A stretch of 64,000 nt of DNA, from assembly GCA_008508345.1 (NCBI GenBank), contig QNGE01002665.1, forward strand, positions 42,851 through 106,850, in the 5' to 3' direction. Position 1 is the first letter of the stretch. The number at the start of each line of letters is the position of its first letter. Source of the stretch: Paragonimus westermani. Lineage: Eukaryota; Platyhelminthes; Trematoda; Plagiorchiida; Troglotrematidae. The notes beneath the pieces are model-generated. The model searched no databases. It had not been told where the DNA came from and saw only the letters and a list, made by a program, of their open reading frames with translations. Positions 1 through 13,084 of the stretch are shown one piece after another. Made by a program: the position numbers and the translations under genes.

Positions 1-3000
1 ACTACTTTGTCCTAATGAAAGTAGACCCCAATTGTGATGCTTCCTTTCTAAGTTCACCAGTCAGAATGTTTAATTGAATGCGGGATCTGAGATTAGTGTG
101 AGTCATGTTCAATTGGCACAGAAAACAAACTCCCAGAATGTGATCAAATAATTTATCATCATTCCGTGTTGCTGGTAGGAATTCTGGTGGATTTTGTGCC
201 CGTAGAAATTTTTCTGAACACAAAAATCTGGGTTACGCACTTGGTACCAATCTCTTCGGTTTTGGTCAACGTCGGGATTCTAAACATATACAGCCGGGTA
301 TTGCATTCTGAGGCAACACTCGGTTGGCAAAAGTTAACATTTGCTTTTGAACATTTGGGGCAAAAATTCGTGATGCATGTTAAATGGAGGTAACTAAATA
401 AGAACCACTTACCTATTTCACACACTTTTTGGTGAGTAACACTACAATCGGTGATTGTTCATTAAAAATCGTTGAACATTTCCATACTATTCCGTTATTT
501 TTTCATTTCCGATGTTTTCCTGTTACAAATCGTGTTCACTAAATAAATACTCCTTTGTCCGGTGCTAATGCATCTTTGGAAAACGTGGAACGATTTGAGG
601 ATGTCCGATAGACCGAAAGAATGGTTGGACTGTTTTTGATGATTTGTGCCTGTCATTTTTCGAAAAATAGTCGACAATGAAAAAACACTTAGTTTAATGT
701 TCATTTAAATGTTGAGGATGAAACAATGCGTTACCTTGTGATACAGTCACTGCTAACGCAATACAAATGAGCCTCACTTTGGAACAGCTCAAAAGTTGTG
801 TAACGCACTATGCGCTCTATGTTATGGGCGAATGGTTGGCACTTTTATTTCATATTAAAAACCAACAGCCTTAGTGTTTGTATGTCTTATGCGAACATTT
901 AAAAAAGTTACGAAAGCTTTACCAGTAAGAAATGTGGAATCTATGCTCAGAAAGAAGAAAGTTTTCAGATGCATCAGAGAATCTAAACGGCGTTCAGTTT
1001 AAGTGGGAATTTTGATGGTCACCATACTATATGCAACAACGTCATTTGATAGCATTGAGAGATGAGGTGGAATTTAGTGCTGACGCATTTTACGTGGAAA
1101 TACTGAAGGATTAACCTAACTGTATACGGCTAAAGAAGTTTCACAGGGTACCTTTTAAAAATTAAGCAGAAATGCATTTCGTGGGGTTCATAGAAAATTT
1201 AAAGATAAGAAGAAACCAAGAAATCTCTTGTGTGTTGGACAGTTTATAAGAAAGAGAAGCCCTGAGATAGTTTTGATTTTAGAAGTTCGACAACAGAAAG
1301 ACTCCGAAAGAGGAAATCGGAGGACAACGAGAGGAACAGAAACCAAATTTTTGTCTATCAAATATAGAATCATCAAACTGCAACATACAGTAGACAACAG
1401 CTGGCTAGCGTCAAAATTAATAGACCGAGATCATCTTTATTCTGCTGCAATGAGTCTGGTGATCATGTTTTCCGTATACTCAGGTTGCAGTCCGGAATAT
1501 GTGCGTTGAGTATGCCATTGAAATAAACTATCGTTGACACAGTTACAACAGACTGTTGTACGTCATTCTGGATTGGACAAACCTGAACATTCACAAAGAA
1601 TATCCCCAGTGGTTAAAAAGGCTCACTTGGCGTTGTAGTTCTAGCGACTTACCCCTTTAATAGTCACTATTGCTAGGCATGGTATATTTCTTTAAAAAAG
1701 TACTGGACTGTCTTTGTAATGGTTTGTTCGACTTGTCTAAGTGGGGTAGAAAACGTAGTATCTTAACCTGTTTTGAAGCTCTAAGTTGTTATATCACTAA
1801 GACTAAAGACCTCCACAGTTCGTTTACGTTCGCTGGATAAGGTACAAGGTTTGGCCGCAATAGGCCGTCAAGGGTCCAGAAAGCACACGTGCAGGCACAG
1901 GCGACTAACAGAAAAGGACAAACTGACAAATGCAAACGGATCGGTCTGATGTGTGTCTAATTATGTGACTTCCGGGCAGACCGATTAGCTGTTGGCAGTT
2001 TCACGGTGAAACGTACTTTTAGACGCGGGCTTTGAGAACGACATTAACAAGCGTCTTGTTGGACAGGGTCACAGGGGGGGAGTGTGACAGAGTCGGTTGA
2101 AGGGAATTTTGGCCGCCAAAAATGTCCTACACAAATTGTGCTTATTGGTTAAATGTACAGCACGCGAACAGCTTTCCCCAGTTAGATCAAATACCAGATG
2201 TCATGTGGTAGAAGACTAGGCAGCATCCGTTTTGTTGCTGACTAACCACGTTGGAATGTTTCGAAACACGTATTTCAAGCTTCCTCACTGGTCGGTCGTA
2301 GTGCTTGATTGCACAAGTACTATTAAATTCATACATTGGATTAGACGTGGTAAATGGGTTGTTTAAGTATTTTGTCGGTGTGCAGAAGCATAGCAATGTC
2401 AATTGGTTGATTAGTCTTAATTCCGCTGTTATATATAGCGCCGACGAAACATTTTAATTCACGCTGAAGAAGTGTGGTCATTCTGTTAACTTCGTGCAAC
2501 AATACGTTTGTGTGCGGAATTACGGCTTTCTGTCTGACTTCAGCTGTTCTGCCTTCACTCCCAGCTTATTTCAAAATAAAATGGGCAGGGTAACCATTGC
2601 ATCCAGACGTTTGACGAATAAAAGCTTATTCCTTCTCAATTATCTTAAGTGAGAAAATGACGTAAATCCTACAGTACAGGGTTCGAACAAGACCAAATTT
2701 CAGCTGCGCCAGTGGGAAACTTTGAACTGAGTGTACTGTCTCGTCTATGTTGACTCCCAGTGTACTCCTCTCGTAGTAGGTTTATCATATTTTGATACTT
2801 AATAAGGAAATTTTGTTATTTTCCAAAGCTTTCATGGTGAAAGAATTATTCGGATGAAGACTGCTGAGTTGTGAGCAGATTTGGTCAGGTTGCTTTCCTA
2901 AACCACGCACAGAATACGCCGTCCGCCTATCACTTATGGGGTTGTGACGAATAGCTGATGCCGCTTGTTTTTGTAAGTACGGGCCCCAGTGGATTTCCTA

Positions 3001-4480
3001 CTGCTTCGCCACTAAGATTTCGGTAATTTTATTTCTGAACCAAAACTGGATATTCATAGTACTCAGATAAAAAGTTGATAGCCTTAAAATGAAATCAGTG
3101 TAAGAGGGCTTTTATGGTCCAATACAAGGTCATAGATACTGGACATCAGGAATGTGTTATAATCCCATCGAATGGAACGTCGGTAATGAGTGGTTGTTCA
3201 ACAGCAGTCCTTTAGTGTGATATCTCTTAGGGGTTCAACCTATGAAAATGTGTCTTTCAGAATGTGCTGAGCAATCGTTTTGCGTAGCGGTTGCAATGAT
3301 CGAAAGAGCCACTAGACCGGTTTGTGGTGTGACAAGTTGACCATCAATAATGTTGATCTCATAGGGATGTCGAAGTTGTGGATACTTAGTAGGTCGTGTT
3401 CTGTGTATCTGGGATCTTCCAGGTGTGATTCCACCGTAGGTTCTCTTGTCAATCAAGCCACTCTTCCTTAGCTTTTGGAGACTGTTGATATCCTCATTTC
3501 AACAGATGCAGTGAACTCTCCCTAGCCCCCAGGCAAAATTTTGAGCGGAAGTTGTGATATTTCATCTGTACGGTTAATTTCATTCAGTATGACTACATCC
3601 GAGCCATTATTCACTGGTAAGGTGACAGCGTTTAGAATATATATAGTATGAAATGAAGGGAAAATTTATACACTGGACATAAATCGTGATTTCTCAGTCT
3701 ACTGTAGAAACGTTAATAACATGAAGTGACCGTGCCAGTTTGTTACTCAAAGTAATCTCCCGATATTTAAACGAAGTGGGTTTTGATAACGTTTGTTATA
3801 TCCATGAAGGAAGGGACATGCGTTAAAAGGTTCCTCACACTGATTTATTTTCATAATCGAAGGCAATATGTCACAAAATTTGGGAGTCAGAGACAAAATG
3901 CGGGATTCTGGCCAGCTTGATGGCTGGAATAAATTGTACAGCAGGACGGAAGGAAGAAATCCGACTTTGTGTTTGCTGCCAAACAGCAAATCATCCATAT
4001 TTTTTGGATACAAACGTTTGACCGTATACTAGCATGGATCCGACATAACAGTGACACTGAGAACAGGGAGATGGTATATTGCTGTGGGTGAACCACGCAT
4101 AGTCAACTTTTTATAAGAGCATCTCACAGAAAATCGAGGTCAGCATGTGGGAAAAAACAGGGAAATGAAATCCACACAGAAATATTATGAAGATTTGATT
4201 TCGCTCCAGTGGGAAAAAATTCCCATAAGAAACATACTATTTGCATTTGATCCGATTTCTATATACCTTCCACCAAAGTGATCTTCATTCTCGCCACATA
4301 CTCTGCGTATATAGGATCGAATAAAACCATTCCGAATTCACACGGACGAAAGCTGTAAATGGGTGATTGCCTAGCTTGCCAACAAAGTTCAGTCTGAGTG
4401 GCGTAGTCGGGCCGTCGTTTGGGAATAAAATGACAAGCACAGTCACAATCCACGAAGTGTACGCAATCCAGGTTGATCAA
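1..4480. other. No recognisable gene
   Basis: AT-rich sequence in which all reading frames are short (under about 95 codons), overlap on both strands and show no family motif or paired splice signals. I see no RNA gene, long tandem repeat or mobile-element protein here. It is probably intergenic or intronic DNA. Small or fast-evolving exons cannot be excluded by eye. Confidence 0.5.
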
Positions 4481-4701
4481 GCTCACGATATACCTAATCT
4501 TTGCTGACTTCCGCCATCATCACAACCAGAGACAGCAAAATAACGATGGTTCCCACTGATGCCCAACTGCCACACAACCATGAAGAAAGAAGCCAAACGT
4601 GTACGGGAAGAAAGAGGAGGGGTCTAACTACTAAAAATAGCTATGTTTATGTTCAAACATTTAACATGAAGGTGCCTGCACCTTGCAAACAAACAACCGA
4701 G

Positions 4702-6253
4702 CTACAAGTGAAAGTAAAGCGTTATCAGCATGACAACTTCATCACGGCTTTCACTGCCGCGCGCCATCAAGTGCGCTCGCTTCACAAACAACTCGGCCAA
4801 ACAACGACAACATTCATTCCACTGAGCACGAGTAGCCACCACCTCACCTAAAGTCTCCAGCCACCAACTCAACCAGGGAGACGAATCCCACATACAGTGG
4901 CCAACCCTCTTCTGGGCGATGTCGTTTCTCTACGCCACGCCATCATCTGTCCACCCCGCACCTTACGCCTGTCAGCCGCAGCGTCGGCAAACAATGCTCG
5001 ATAGAGCAGGCGACTGGTCGGAATCCTAATCATCGAAGTCTGTGCAGATTTGAAGATTGACAATCAGTGCCAAACGTCCGCTCCCTAACCTCTTCGTTGT
5101 TCACTCGCTGATGCCACCCGACACGAGCGATTGAACGCTGTAAAGTAATACGGTCCTCACCGTTATCTTATATATGCGACCCTTAAGCTTCAGAGGAATA
5201 CCTCTCCGGTGCCATAGGTGACCCATATTAGCGAACACCACCCTAGTCTCAGAGATATGCACTTCCGTACAACGCCACCGTCGCTGATGCAACTTCCCAG
5301 GTACACAAAACGCTCGACAATCTCCAGGACTTCATAATCATAACAATCTCGCAGAAACACTCTGTACTTTGAGGTTGAAAAGTGCATGCATTACAAGGTA
5401 TTTAGCGAAATAGTGGCTATCACTATTTGGGTGCTTGAAAACTGCCAAACAGCAACACATCGTCGTCAACATAACCAAAATGAGTCAGCCTTCCACCATA
5501 TATCAGGTCCACGCTGGCATCTTGCAAGCACCGTAGAGTGCTTCATTATTTCGTCTATGACAAAACTGAGCAGAAATGGTGAAATTGGACGGCCATGGCA
5601 TGCGCCGCTCATAGTGCCTAGGCTGTCACCGTAAACGTCGATCTGAGTTGGATTATGGGAATAAAGTGCCGGTAGCATGTTCACATCTTGGTCGGTACAT
5701 CCCTGAGTATAAGCGATTCTAAAAGTGTAGATCGACCCACCAAATTAAACGCACCTTTGTATTGGAGACATGCGGCAATTGTTGGCCGGCGGAACACGTG
5801 ACGCTGCTCCGAAATTTGACGAAGAGCAAAAATGTGATCGATACATCCCCACCCCGGGCGAAATCCGGCCGGCTCTTCCCTAATGTTTATCTTCCGAACT
5901 GCAGTGAGTGGACAAAATATAATTGGTGCCAGAACTCTAGAAATGACTGCGGTCAAACTAATTCCCAGACGGTTTTCACAAGAGCCCCTGAAAACTTTCT
6001 TGAATATAGGAAACATTATCAAGTGACCCCAGCACGGATGGATGGTCTCCGTCGTCCACACAATTTGAAACAACCGAGTCAAAACCTCCACTAACAACTG
6101 CCCACCTTCGTTGAAGAGTGCCGACACGAGATCGTCTGGACCAGCAGCCCTATTACGCTTGACAGCCGAAACGCAATGGCGGACCCCAATCTTAGTGAGT
6201 GGTTCCGAATCCACCGGCCGGAATGCTACACTACAAGTTTGTGGCGGAAACAC
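4702..6253 (-). pseudogene. Reverse transcriptase and C-terminal part of RTE LINE (broken)
   Basis: The longest open piece (6253-5681, 190 codons) shows the RT fingers and palm: AAGPDD near its start, PIFKKVFRGSCENRLGISL (RT block around the conserved NYRGISL position) and AGFRPGWGCIDHIFALRQ. The next piece (5684-5466, another frame) carries GRPISPFLLSFVIDEIM, the block before the catalytic YADD box. The YADD box itself is not visible in an open frame. Further pieces (5387-5190, 5292-5101, 5063-4869, 4893-4702) continue the RTE tail in shifting frames. At least four frame changes are needed to read it through. The polymerase would not be functional. RTE assignment rests on the FVYLGS tail and the matching endonuclease upstream. 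Confidence 0.85.
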
Positions 6254-6997
6254 AGTAGAAGCATAGGGCCAGCCAAATTGTCCCTCTGAGTGTTCGGCCC
6301 ACCGCTCTAACTTTCTGGTCTTATTGTGGGGAAGTGTGACGTCTGCATCGCGTAGAGCTTCACTGGCAATTGGTCACCTGGGATCAGTAGCACGGATAAT
6401 CTTGGAAAGTTTACTGATGTTTCCTGGGACGGAAGCGGTCTCCATTTCCATAACCTTCTTTATTAACCATGCCTCACGATCAGCGTCCGGACTAGGTTTC
6501 GGGTTCTCACAAATATCCCTCGTAAACCTGTTATATGAAAAAATGTTATGAACCGCCGGAAAACATGTTCCGTCTGGTATCTAACAGTTCTGGAGATTTC
6601 GTTGAGATACAATGTTTGTTTAATCCTCAAACCACCATGCCGCATGCTACAGCACCTGTTGTACGAATAGCCTGTGAGACTTGTGTTCAACAGCTATGAG
6701 GATCTTCAAAGTGTGAATTGCTAAGCTTGCTTTCTAAGCTGATGTGACCAGTTTCTCAACAGCCAGCCGTTGCAGTCGGTGAAGTCGTTAACTAAACAGA
6801 GCAAAGACGAATCAACAACGTACCGGCGCGTTGTCTGAATCTGAATATGTGCATCAATGAAAACTACATTCCTGAATGAAGCTCCATCACCCATAACTAG
6901 TAGCTTTATGGTCTACCTGAGACCAGGTCTGACCGGGAGATTAAGTGTCAAGTATAACAATGACACGCATGTTGTCTAAAGCCGATGTTGGCTAAAG

Positions 6998-7821
6998 ATG
7001 GGCTTACGCTCAGCATACAGCTACAACACTCGCCTGCAATCATCCGACCAGTGTGATGCTATCCAAAACCTGCCACCTAAACGACACTCGGCATCCCCAA
7101 GGCGGCCGAACTGGGCGTTCATATCTCCGGCCGGGATGATCATATTAGCACCGTGGTTCGACCGAATAAGGGCGGACAGATCCGAGTAAAAGGCGTCCTT
7201 GACACCGATGTCAGCACAATCATTTGGAGTGTAGGCGGACATTGAGATTTCCGAAAGTTTTTTGGGTCTAGGGTAGGTCTTAACTGAATCCGCCAAGCCG
7301 ACGATATAAAGCCTATTGCTAACAGGAATCCAATCTGCCAATGCAGTCGCGACCGTCCTGTCAAAGACTACACCTATTCTAGCCTGAGCGGTAACAGCCG
7401 CCGTGGAATCACCCGGAATGTATAACAAGTATCGATTAAACAGTGTGGGTGTTGTTAGCTTCATACGTTAATCACTGTCCTGGATTCTAATCTCCAGAAT
7501 ACAGCAGACATCGATATTCAATAAGTCCAACGTTCGTGCGTGGGCGGTCTGTTGACCTCTCTCTTTCAGAATGTGGACTTCGAAAGCACCTATATTAATG
7601 CGCACTCTAGGTGTAAGCACGGAGCGAGGGTGGTCTGAGGTTGGATGGTAAGGGATGGGATTTACCTGCATAATGTTACCAGGATTCGATACATATATTG
7701 TGGGACCTGCAGAGTAATTACCAGAAATGGGGTTGGGAGGGGCCTTAGAGCTATGTTTGATATGACAGTGGAGGTTGGGCAGCATTAGCATGTTTTTGCT
7801 CATCCTTCTTGCTGTATGCAA
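6998..7821 (-). pseudogene. APE-type endonuclease domain of the RTE LINE (broken)
   Basis: Read from 7821 downwards. The first piece (7821-7468) contains VRINIGAFEVHILKERGQ and the LLNIDVCCILEIRIQDS block, where apurinic endonucleases have the metal-binding Glu (E of the ETR-like motif). A single in-frame TAA at 7465-7467 interrupts it. The same frame then continues (7464-7021) through GDSTAAVTAQARIGVVF, SAYTPNDC and AGDMNAQFGRLGD, where D-x-N is the catalytic pair. Predicted flatworm proteins of this kind are often mislabelled craniofacial development protein 2. In an active element this domain nicks the target DNA. Here it is a remnant with at least one stop. Confidence 0.87.
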
Positions 7822-8000
7822 CAGCTACGGCGACCCGGTTCATACTGCGAGACGGCCGATGCAGTATGGAATTAACAGTGTTGTGAGTGTTGTATAATAT
7901 GCAGTTTCGTTTGCGAGTAGTAGCCTGACTGGTCATCGAGATGCGCAAGCTGTCAAACAGCGTCAAGGTCCAGTCTTGCGTAGTCTTGCCGTGCTTTTAA

Positions 8001-10440
8001 TATTGTGCCTTGGCCAAGGTGATAAAAGAACATTCATATTGGCAAACCACTGACTGGTAACATGAGGGAAATAATGGGTGTTCACCTTCACAACAATATT
8101 AAATGTTTAAAAGAAAGCAATAAATTCACGAATGACACGTTTGGAACAGCTCGGCTGTGAAGCGATCGAAATTACTTAACCACTAGCTAGGAGAGGCAAT
8201 GCTTATGAAGATAAAGAAACAGTTTCTTTGCTTTTTAACATAATCTATGTGAACCCATTAACTTGTTGGTGCCATAATCACACTGCACGTGGATTCTATC
8301 CGGGCTGTCCAGTCCCTATACACCACATGACAGAAACGTCTGAAAACGAGAATGGGTTGGGCTTTAAATATTTGCACGCGGAGCGGCGTTATTTGATACC
8401 AACTCAAATGGTTGGGCAAATCGTGATTGACTTTGGGTAATTCTGATGAAGTCATTCTGACAACTGTGTATAACGAACGAGTAATCAGGCATCTGTGATG
8501 AGGGTCACACATATAGAGACCCTCCTCAGTGTGCCCACTGTCCAGCGGATAGGCGTCGTGTGGGTGGAATCATTATGTGGCGCACGACAGGTTAACAGTG
8601 CCTTCCGATTAAATGTTCAGAGCAATCTCAACATAATTTTTTTCCATTGTTTAGGATGTCTGCCACTGTGTGTACATCTATAAAATCAGTTGTGTTGTTC
8701 AGGGACTGTTGTGCGAATTTAATATTAGTGTTCCAAAGTAAGGAACTGATGATGAGTTGGTTGGATTGAAGTAACAACTGACACATGAAGCGGTCTCTAA
8801 GCAACTCCAAAGTGATGTGATTGTTGTTCGTTTATTGCTTAAATTTTTTTGATTAACAATGGCAGTGGAATTATTATGTACTTTATTTAGAAATTCTTCC
8901 GTAAGCTAACATTATGGGGTCAGGGGTACTTCGCCTAACTGGAAAACGAGAAACCCTATTCATGAAAAAAGCAATTAATGAGTCTGAACAGATGGTTGAG
9001 ACGATTTTCTTGATTGTCATTTCTGACTGTATGAAACCTGTGTTGCAAAGAGTGGTGTATATTCGGGACTGGATTGATTAGTAAATCAGTGACAATAGAC
9101 TGGCTGTAGCTTTTTTACACGTGTTCACTGAAAAGTGGATGATAAGTAAAATAACTGAAAACGTGCTACTGACATTGTTTTTTGGTCATTGTTAATAAGA
9201 CTGTTAGGTGGTTTATTGGTATGCGGACAGTTAATCATGTGGTACGGTTGAACGGTGTGCGAGCGCCGGCGGTTAACCATGTGACAACGCATCACTCAGA
9301 CATTTACGAATGATCACAATGAATCACATCGCCCGTAAGGAGATGGAATTGAGCGATGATTGTCGCTTCGATTGGGACTTTCCTGAATTTGGGTCAGATC
9401 GAATCATTAGTGTACTTGTGCAATAATGCCAGCATGTTTACCATTTTTAACTAAGTGGAGTAGCTTTTACGTTTGGTGTGACTTTCGTACAAGTTCCTTT
9501 TTTTTAACTGGATAGTTATAGATTGCTCGAAGGTGCATGTATCACGTAATTAGATGTTGCATGATCAACTATCGACACACTTACGTGCTTCTGCACTTCC
9601 CGTATTAACACTGGACCAGTATACCAATTTATACTTTAATTGGCAGTTTTATGATGTCTGCGGAAAAACATGCGTTCTTACTTGTTGTGAGCAAGTAAAG
9701 CTGTTTAGCACAGTGTCCCCTTGGTTGGCGTTATAGTAGACCTACGTGACACCGACCTGAGACAATAATTTAGTCGTGTCACACTCTCCCACTTATGGGG
9801 CTAGACGAAAGGCTATTGGTTTGTCGGAGCGTACTTTCCGGAAGAATATGTAAAGGTGTCGGTTAAACACACAGCAACACTGTGAGTTTCCAGTGTTCTG
9901 GCAACAGTTTTTACTTTTACACCGAAATTTTGTATTTTAGACACCGTATATCATGGTGTACAAAAAATATTCCATCTAGCCATTCACATAATGTGTACGG
10001 TCAGTTAACTTAACGAGTGCCTGGGCCGTAAACGCTTCAGCATTTCACGGCCAATTTCCTTTCACGTTCTGCTGAAAGCATAACGGCACCTTGTCCCTTC
10101 GTTTAGGATGGAATCATGCAACGAGTTAACAGGGTTATGTTGCCAAGTCTACTTTGGTTACTGGTGAGCAGCAGAGGATTTTGGTTTTCTTCATATAGAC
10201 TGAACATCAACCACAAACGATCGCATCTGTTGCACTTCCAGAGACTTTCCAGTCGGCCCCTTTCGAAACGAAACACTACATTCCAACTTTGTTCTTGCTA
10301 GCACTTTCACCAGTGCATATCCTTGCTACTGCCGGTACTACAATCAACACGACAGCTACTGTGTCTCCTCTCGATGCGACCGGGCAATCAGACTACTAGT
10401 CACATGCGAAATTGGCTGGACATTCACACGTGATAAATCG
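8001..10440. other. No recognisable gene
   Basis: Only short, overlapping frames without motifs. The start may still include RTE leader sequence. Nothing else is supported. Confidence 0.45.
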
Positions 10441-10575
10441 GTCGTGTGAGATCAGTGGTACGGTGGTCAACACGGTTAACTTATGAAAGCGTGACCGGAG
10501 TTCTAGACCAGGTATTGGCAGGGATATGCACTACTGATGAGCCCTAACAACAGCGGAACTCGAGCCTACTTTGAT
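10441..10575 (+). repeat. SINE-like repeat with hammerhead-like core (copy A)
   Basis: A tRNA-like head precedes a ribozyme-like core. A B-box-like stretch (GAGTTCTAGACCAGG, about 10498-10512) lies some 20 bp before the core. The core is GCACTA, then CTGATGA at 10534-10540, a short helix-II region, then GGAACTCGAG. The head aligns by eye with copy C (23480-23625): both continue as a GGCAGGGATATGCACTA-like or GGCAAGGAAGTGCACTA-like segment into the core. The second conserved block reads GGAA rather than GAAA, so this copy is probably inactive. The layout resembles the SM-alpha SINE of schistosomes, which carries a hammerhead ribozyme. Confidence 0.6.
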
Positions 10576-13080
10576 TGTCTACTGTCTGACCGATCATGAG
10601 GTCGACATTGAAAAGACTAGCCAAGCCTTCTCTTGCTACTTCAAAGTAGTCAAAAACTGTACTTTATCGGGTTTTGATTTCATCAGCTCTGTTGCTTTCC
10701 CTGTGAACTAAACGAGTGTTCTACGCTAAGCGAAGCACTACAACATTTTAAAGCGTCATGTTCAGATTGTGGTTCAAGCTCCTTTTAAAGGGCAGCGTCC
10801 ACTGGTTGTTTTTCAGCAAATTGTAGTGTCCAAGAGACAAAAGCAATTGGAAAGACGTGTGGACTGTTCCTCCACCTTTCTATAGATAGAAGTGGCAAGT
10901 CCAAATCAACCATCTGCTATCTTGATGTCCTGAAGACCTTATAGAAATATTTATTATGCCAACCACTGTCCCCTCTTATGATCCCAACAGCTTTGCAAAG
11001 CTTCGCGCTCTATAACACGGAAGCCTTCTTGTTCAGTTTCCTTGCTGTCATAACGCGTGTTAAAGTAAAACTTCGAAAATTACGTTCATAACGCGTCATT
11101 GAATCCTGTGCACGAAACGAATCTTCACTCACCCCAAACTAAACTATGTGAAAGCACCCTCTCAGGGCACATATATTATAATCAAGTCGAAACTTACAGC
11201 TTTCCTGGTAACTCAGGCAACAGTGGTTTCTCCTTATTTGCTATGTGTACAAAATTTTTCAGAAATTCCCAACACGTCTTCAAACAAGCACACGGTAGGC
11301 AACCAACAAGTTCCAATTTTACCAATAATAATAATGAAAACAGTGACATAATCTTAGAAGGGCCAACTGAAATTTACCGTATCAAAATGCTCAGTGATCT
11401 CCTATGGCTGTAATTGCTACATGTCCCACCATCATTCAAATTCATTAGTAATGAAAGTCATCATCGTATGGAGATACGTATAATCCATTGTTTGTTATCA
11501 TTTCATTCAAGTAGTTTTCGGTTGAACTTGTTGAACTTTCCGTCAGGAACAATAGTTTTGCTCTGCTCACTCAAGTATCTTTTCTGTTCTACTGCATTCT
11601 CATTAATCTTGCAGACTGCCTGTTTGTTTCTATCCCGCTCAGCGTCCGTGACAACTTAGTTCCGATCAGACATGTGCACTGGGAAGCGTACGGTAAACCT
11701 ACGTCTCTCAGCAGTAAAAGGTAATATTTTAAACCCCCCTTAGCGCGCACCTGTGAAAACGGGACGACACTGCCTTTCTATCTATTTTGTTATCTTCAAG
11801 AAAAACAAAGTTTCTTGTTCTGAAAGAACTGTTGATTGTCAGTTAACTATAGGTTTTCCGCCACACTGTAGCCTATAAGTGTTCACAATGTATTACCATT
11901 GAGCAATTCTTTTAATCTTCACATATATTCAGAGTGGAAAAGTCAGTTTTATGCTGTAACGATCACAGTCAGTACACGTTGCGTTCTGACAGTGAGTATT
12001 CGAGAGCACAGGAATTACATTACGGTATGCATGTATCCGAGTGGGTAAATCAGGGATAAGTTTCAGTCGCCGTTCAGCTGGTGTGCTTGGAGTAAGCCAC
12101 AAAGGCACAACGTGGCGTTCTTGGGAACGAAAGAGTAGGTATGAGAATCAAGCTGATTTGGGTACCGTTGAGAGATGAATATGGTGGGTGTCAGTTCTGT
12201 GCACCACGCACCAGAGCACCAGATCATAAGACCAAGATGTTTATTCTCCAAACTATGCGCAACACGGATGGAACTGAATCGATTCTTTTTTGTGAGTTTG
12301 AGTCCACCTGAGGTTGAGAATCTAGCTAGGATTGTACAAAACTGTCAGCAGTTGCTTTAAAGAAACAGATGTATAGCTGAACAGTCGTCATACTGTGCGA
12401 TTAAGGTTACACAATCACACGCTTGCTGACAGATGATCACGAAAGATTCGACATTTTCACGTATTTTCGTATGTACATACAAAGAAGGGTGTTTGGGCTT
12501 ATTGCAGCAGCCTCCGCCGTTTACAGTGCAAAATCTTACAGAAAGAGCTTAAAGTGGCATTTGCAAGGTGCACTATTTCCTCATAAGACTGCCACTATCA
12601 GAAACTCCAAATGAACCAAATACAGATATGTATATATTGCATTAAAAAATAAGGTCTGAATTCCTTTGGATCATAGCTGTAAGCGGAGTACCTTAGTTTA
12701 CTTTGATAGAACTTAACAATATTTGAAAAAAGCCAATAGCAGCATGTAAGATGTCTTGCACAATGACATTTCCTTCGCATCTCATCGGTTACTTTTGCGA
12801 AATTAACATACACTTTATATAGTTGGGCCCCAAGCAGCTAGGCGAAATCAATCTAGAAATATTTGAAACAGTCAGTCAGGTGACCAAAGTGGAAGCAGCA
12901 AAATGCAACTGTTTGATAATTTTGATGCAATAAGGGGGTGGTTAAAGAGACATACATATTGAGTGGGAAAGGGCAGATATAGTTAGAAAGATCTACAGAA
13001 AACAAACAAGAGCTGAAATAGTGTACAAAAAATACCAGTTGCATTCTTACCAACATAGTGAAAGGTTAGTTACCAACTGT
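10576..13080. other. No recognisable gene
   Basis: Several short plus-strand frames (for example 11099-11413) have ordinary composition but no motif and no convincing acceptor and donor pair. No mobile-element protein similarity is seen. Likely intergenic or intronic. Confidence 0.45.
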
Positions 13081-13084
13081 TTCT

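Larger units (their letters stand above)
4490..8000 (-). mobile_element. Degenerate RTE-type non-LTR retrotransposon
   Basis: A minus-strand LINE, read from about 8000 down to 4490. In element order it has a short 5' leader (about 7830-7990), an APE-type endonuclease domain (about 7800-7021), a linker, a reverse transcriptase (about 6250-5460), the RTE-type region after the RT (about 5390-5100, with FVYLGSCISDGG), a C-terminal tail ending in the WLETLGEVVATRAQW motif near 4850, and a 3' untranslated segment at about 4490-4700. RTE-type elements carry one endonuclease-RT protein and copy themselves by target-primed reverse transcription. The copy is dead: frames change several times and stops occur. 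Fragments with nucleotide similarity lie near 28150, 44760 and 50095. The exact ends and any target-site duplication were not resolved. Confidence 0.85.

Noticed and set aside
4501..4851. 116-codon plus-strand frame
   Set aside because: Lies antisense over the 3' end and C-terminal region of the RTE element.
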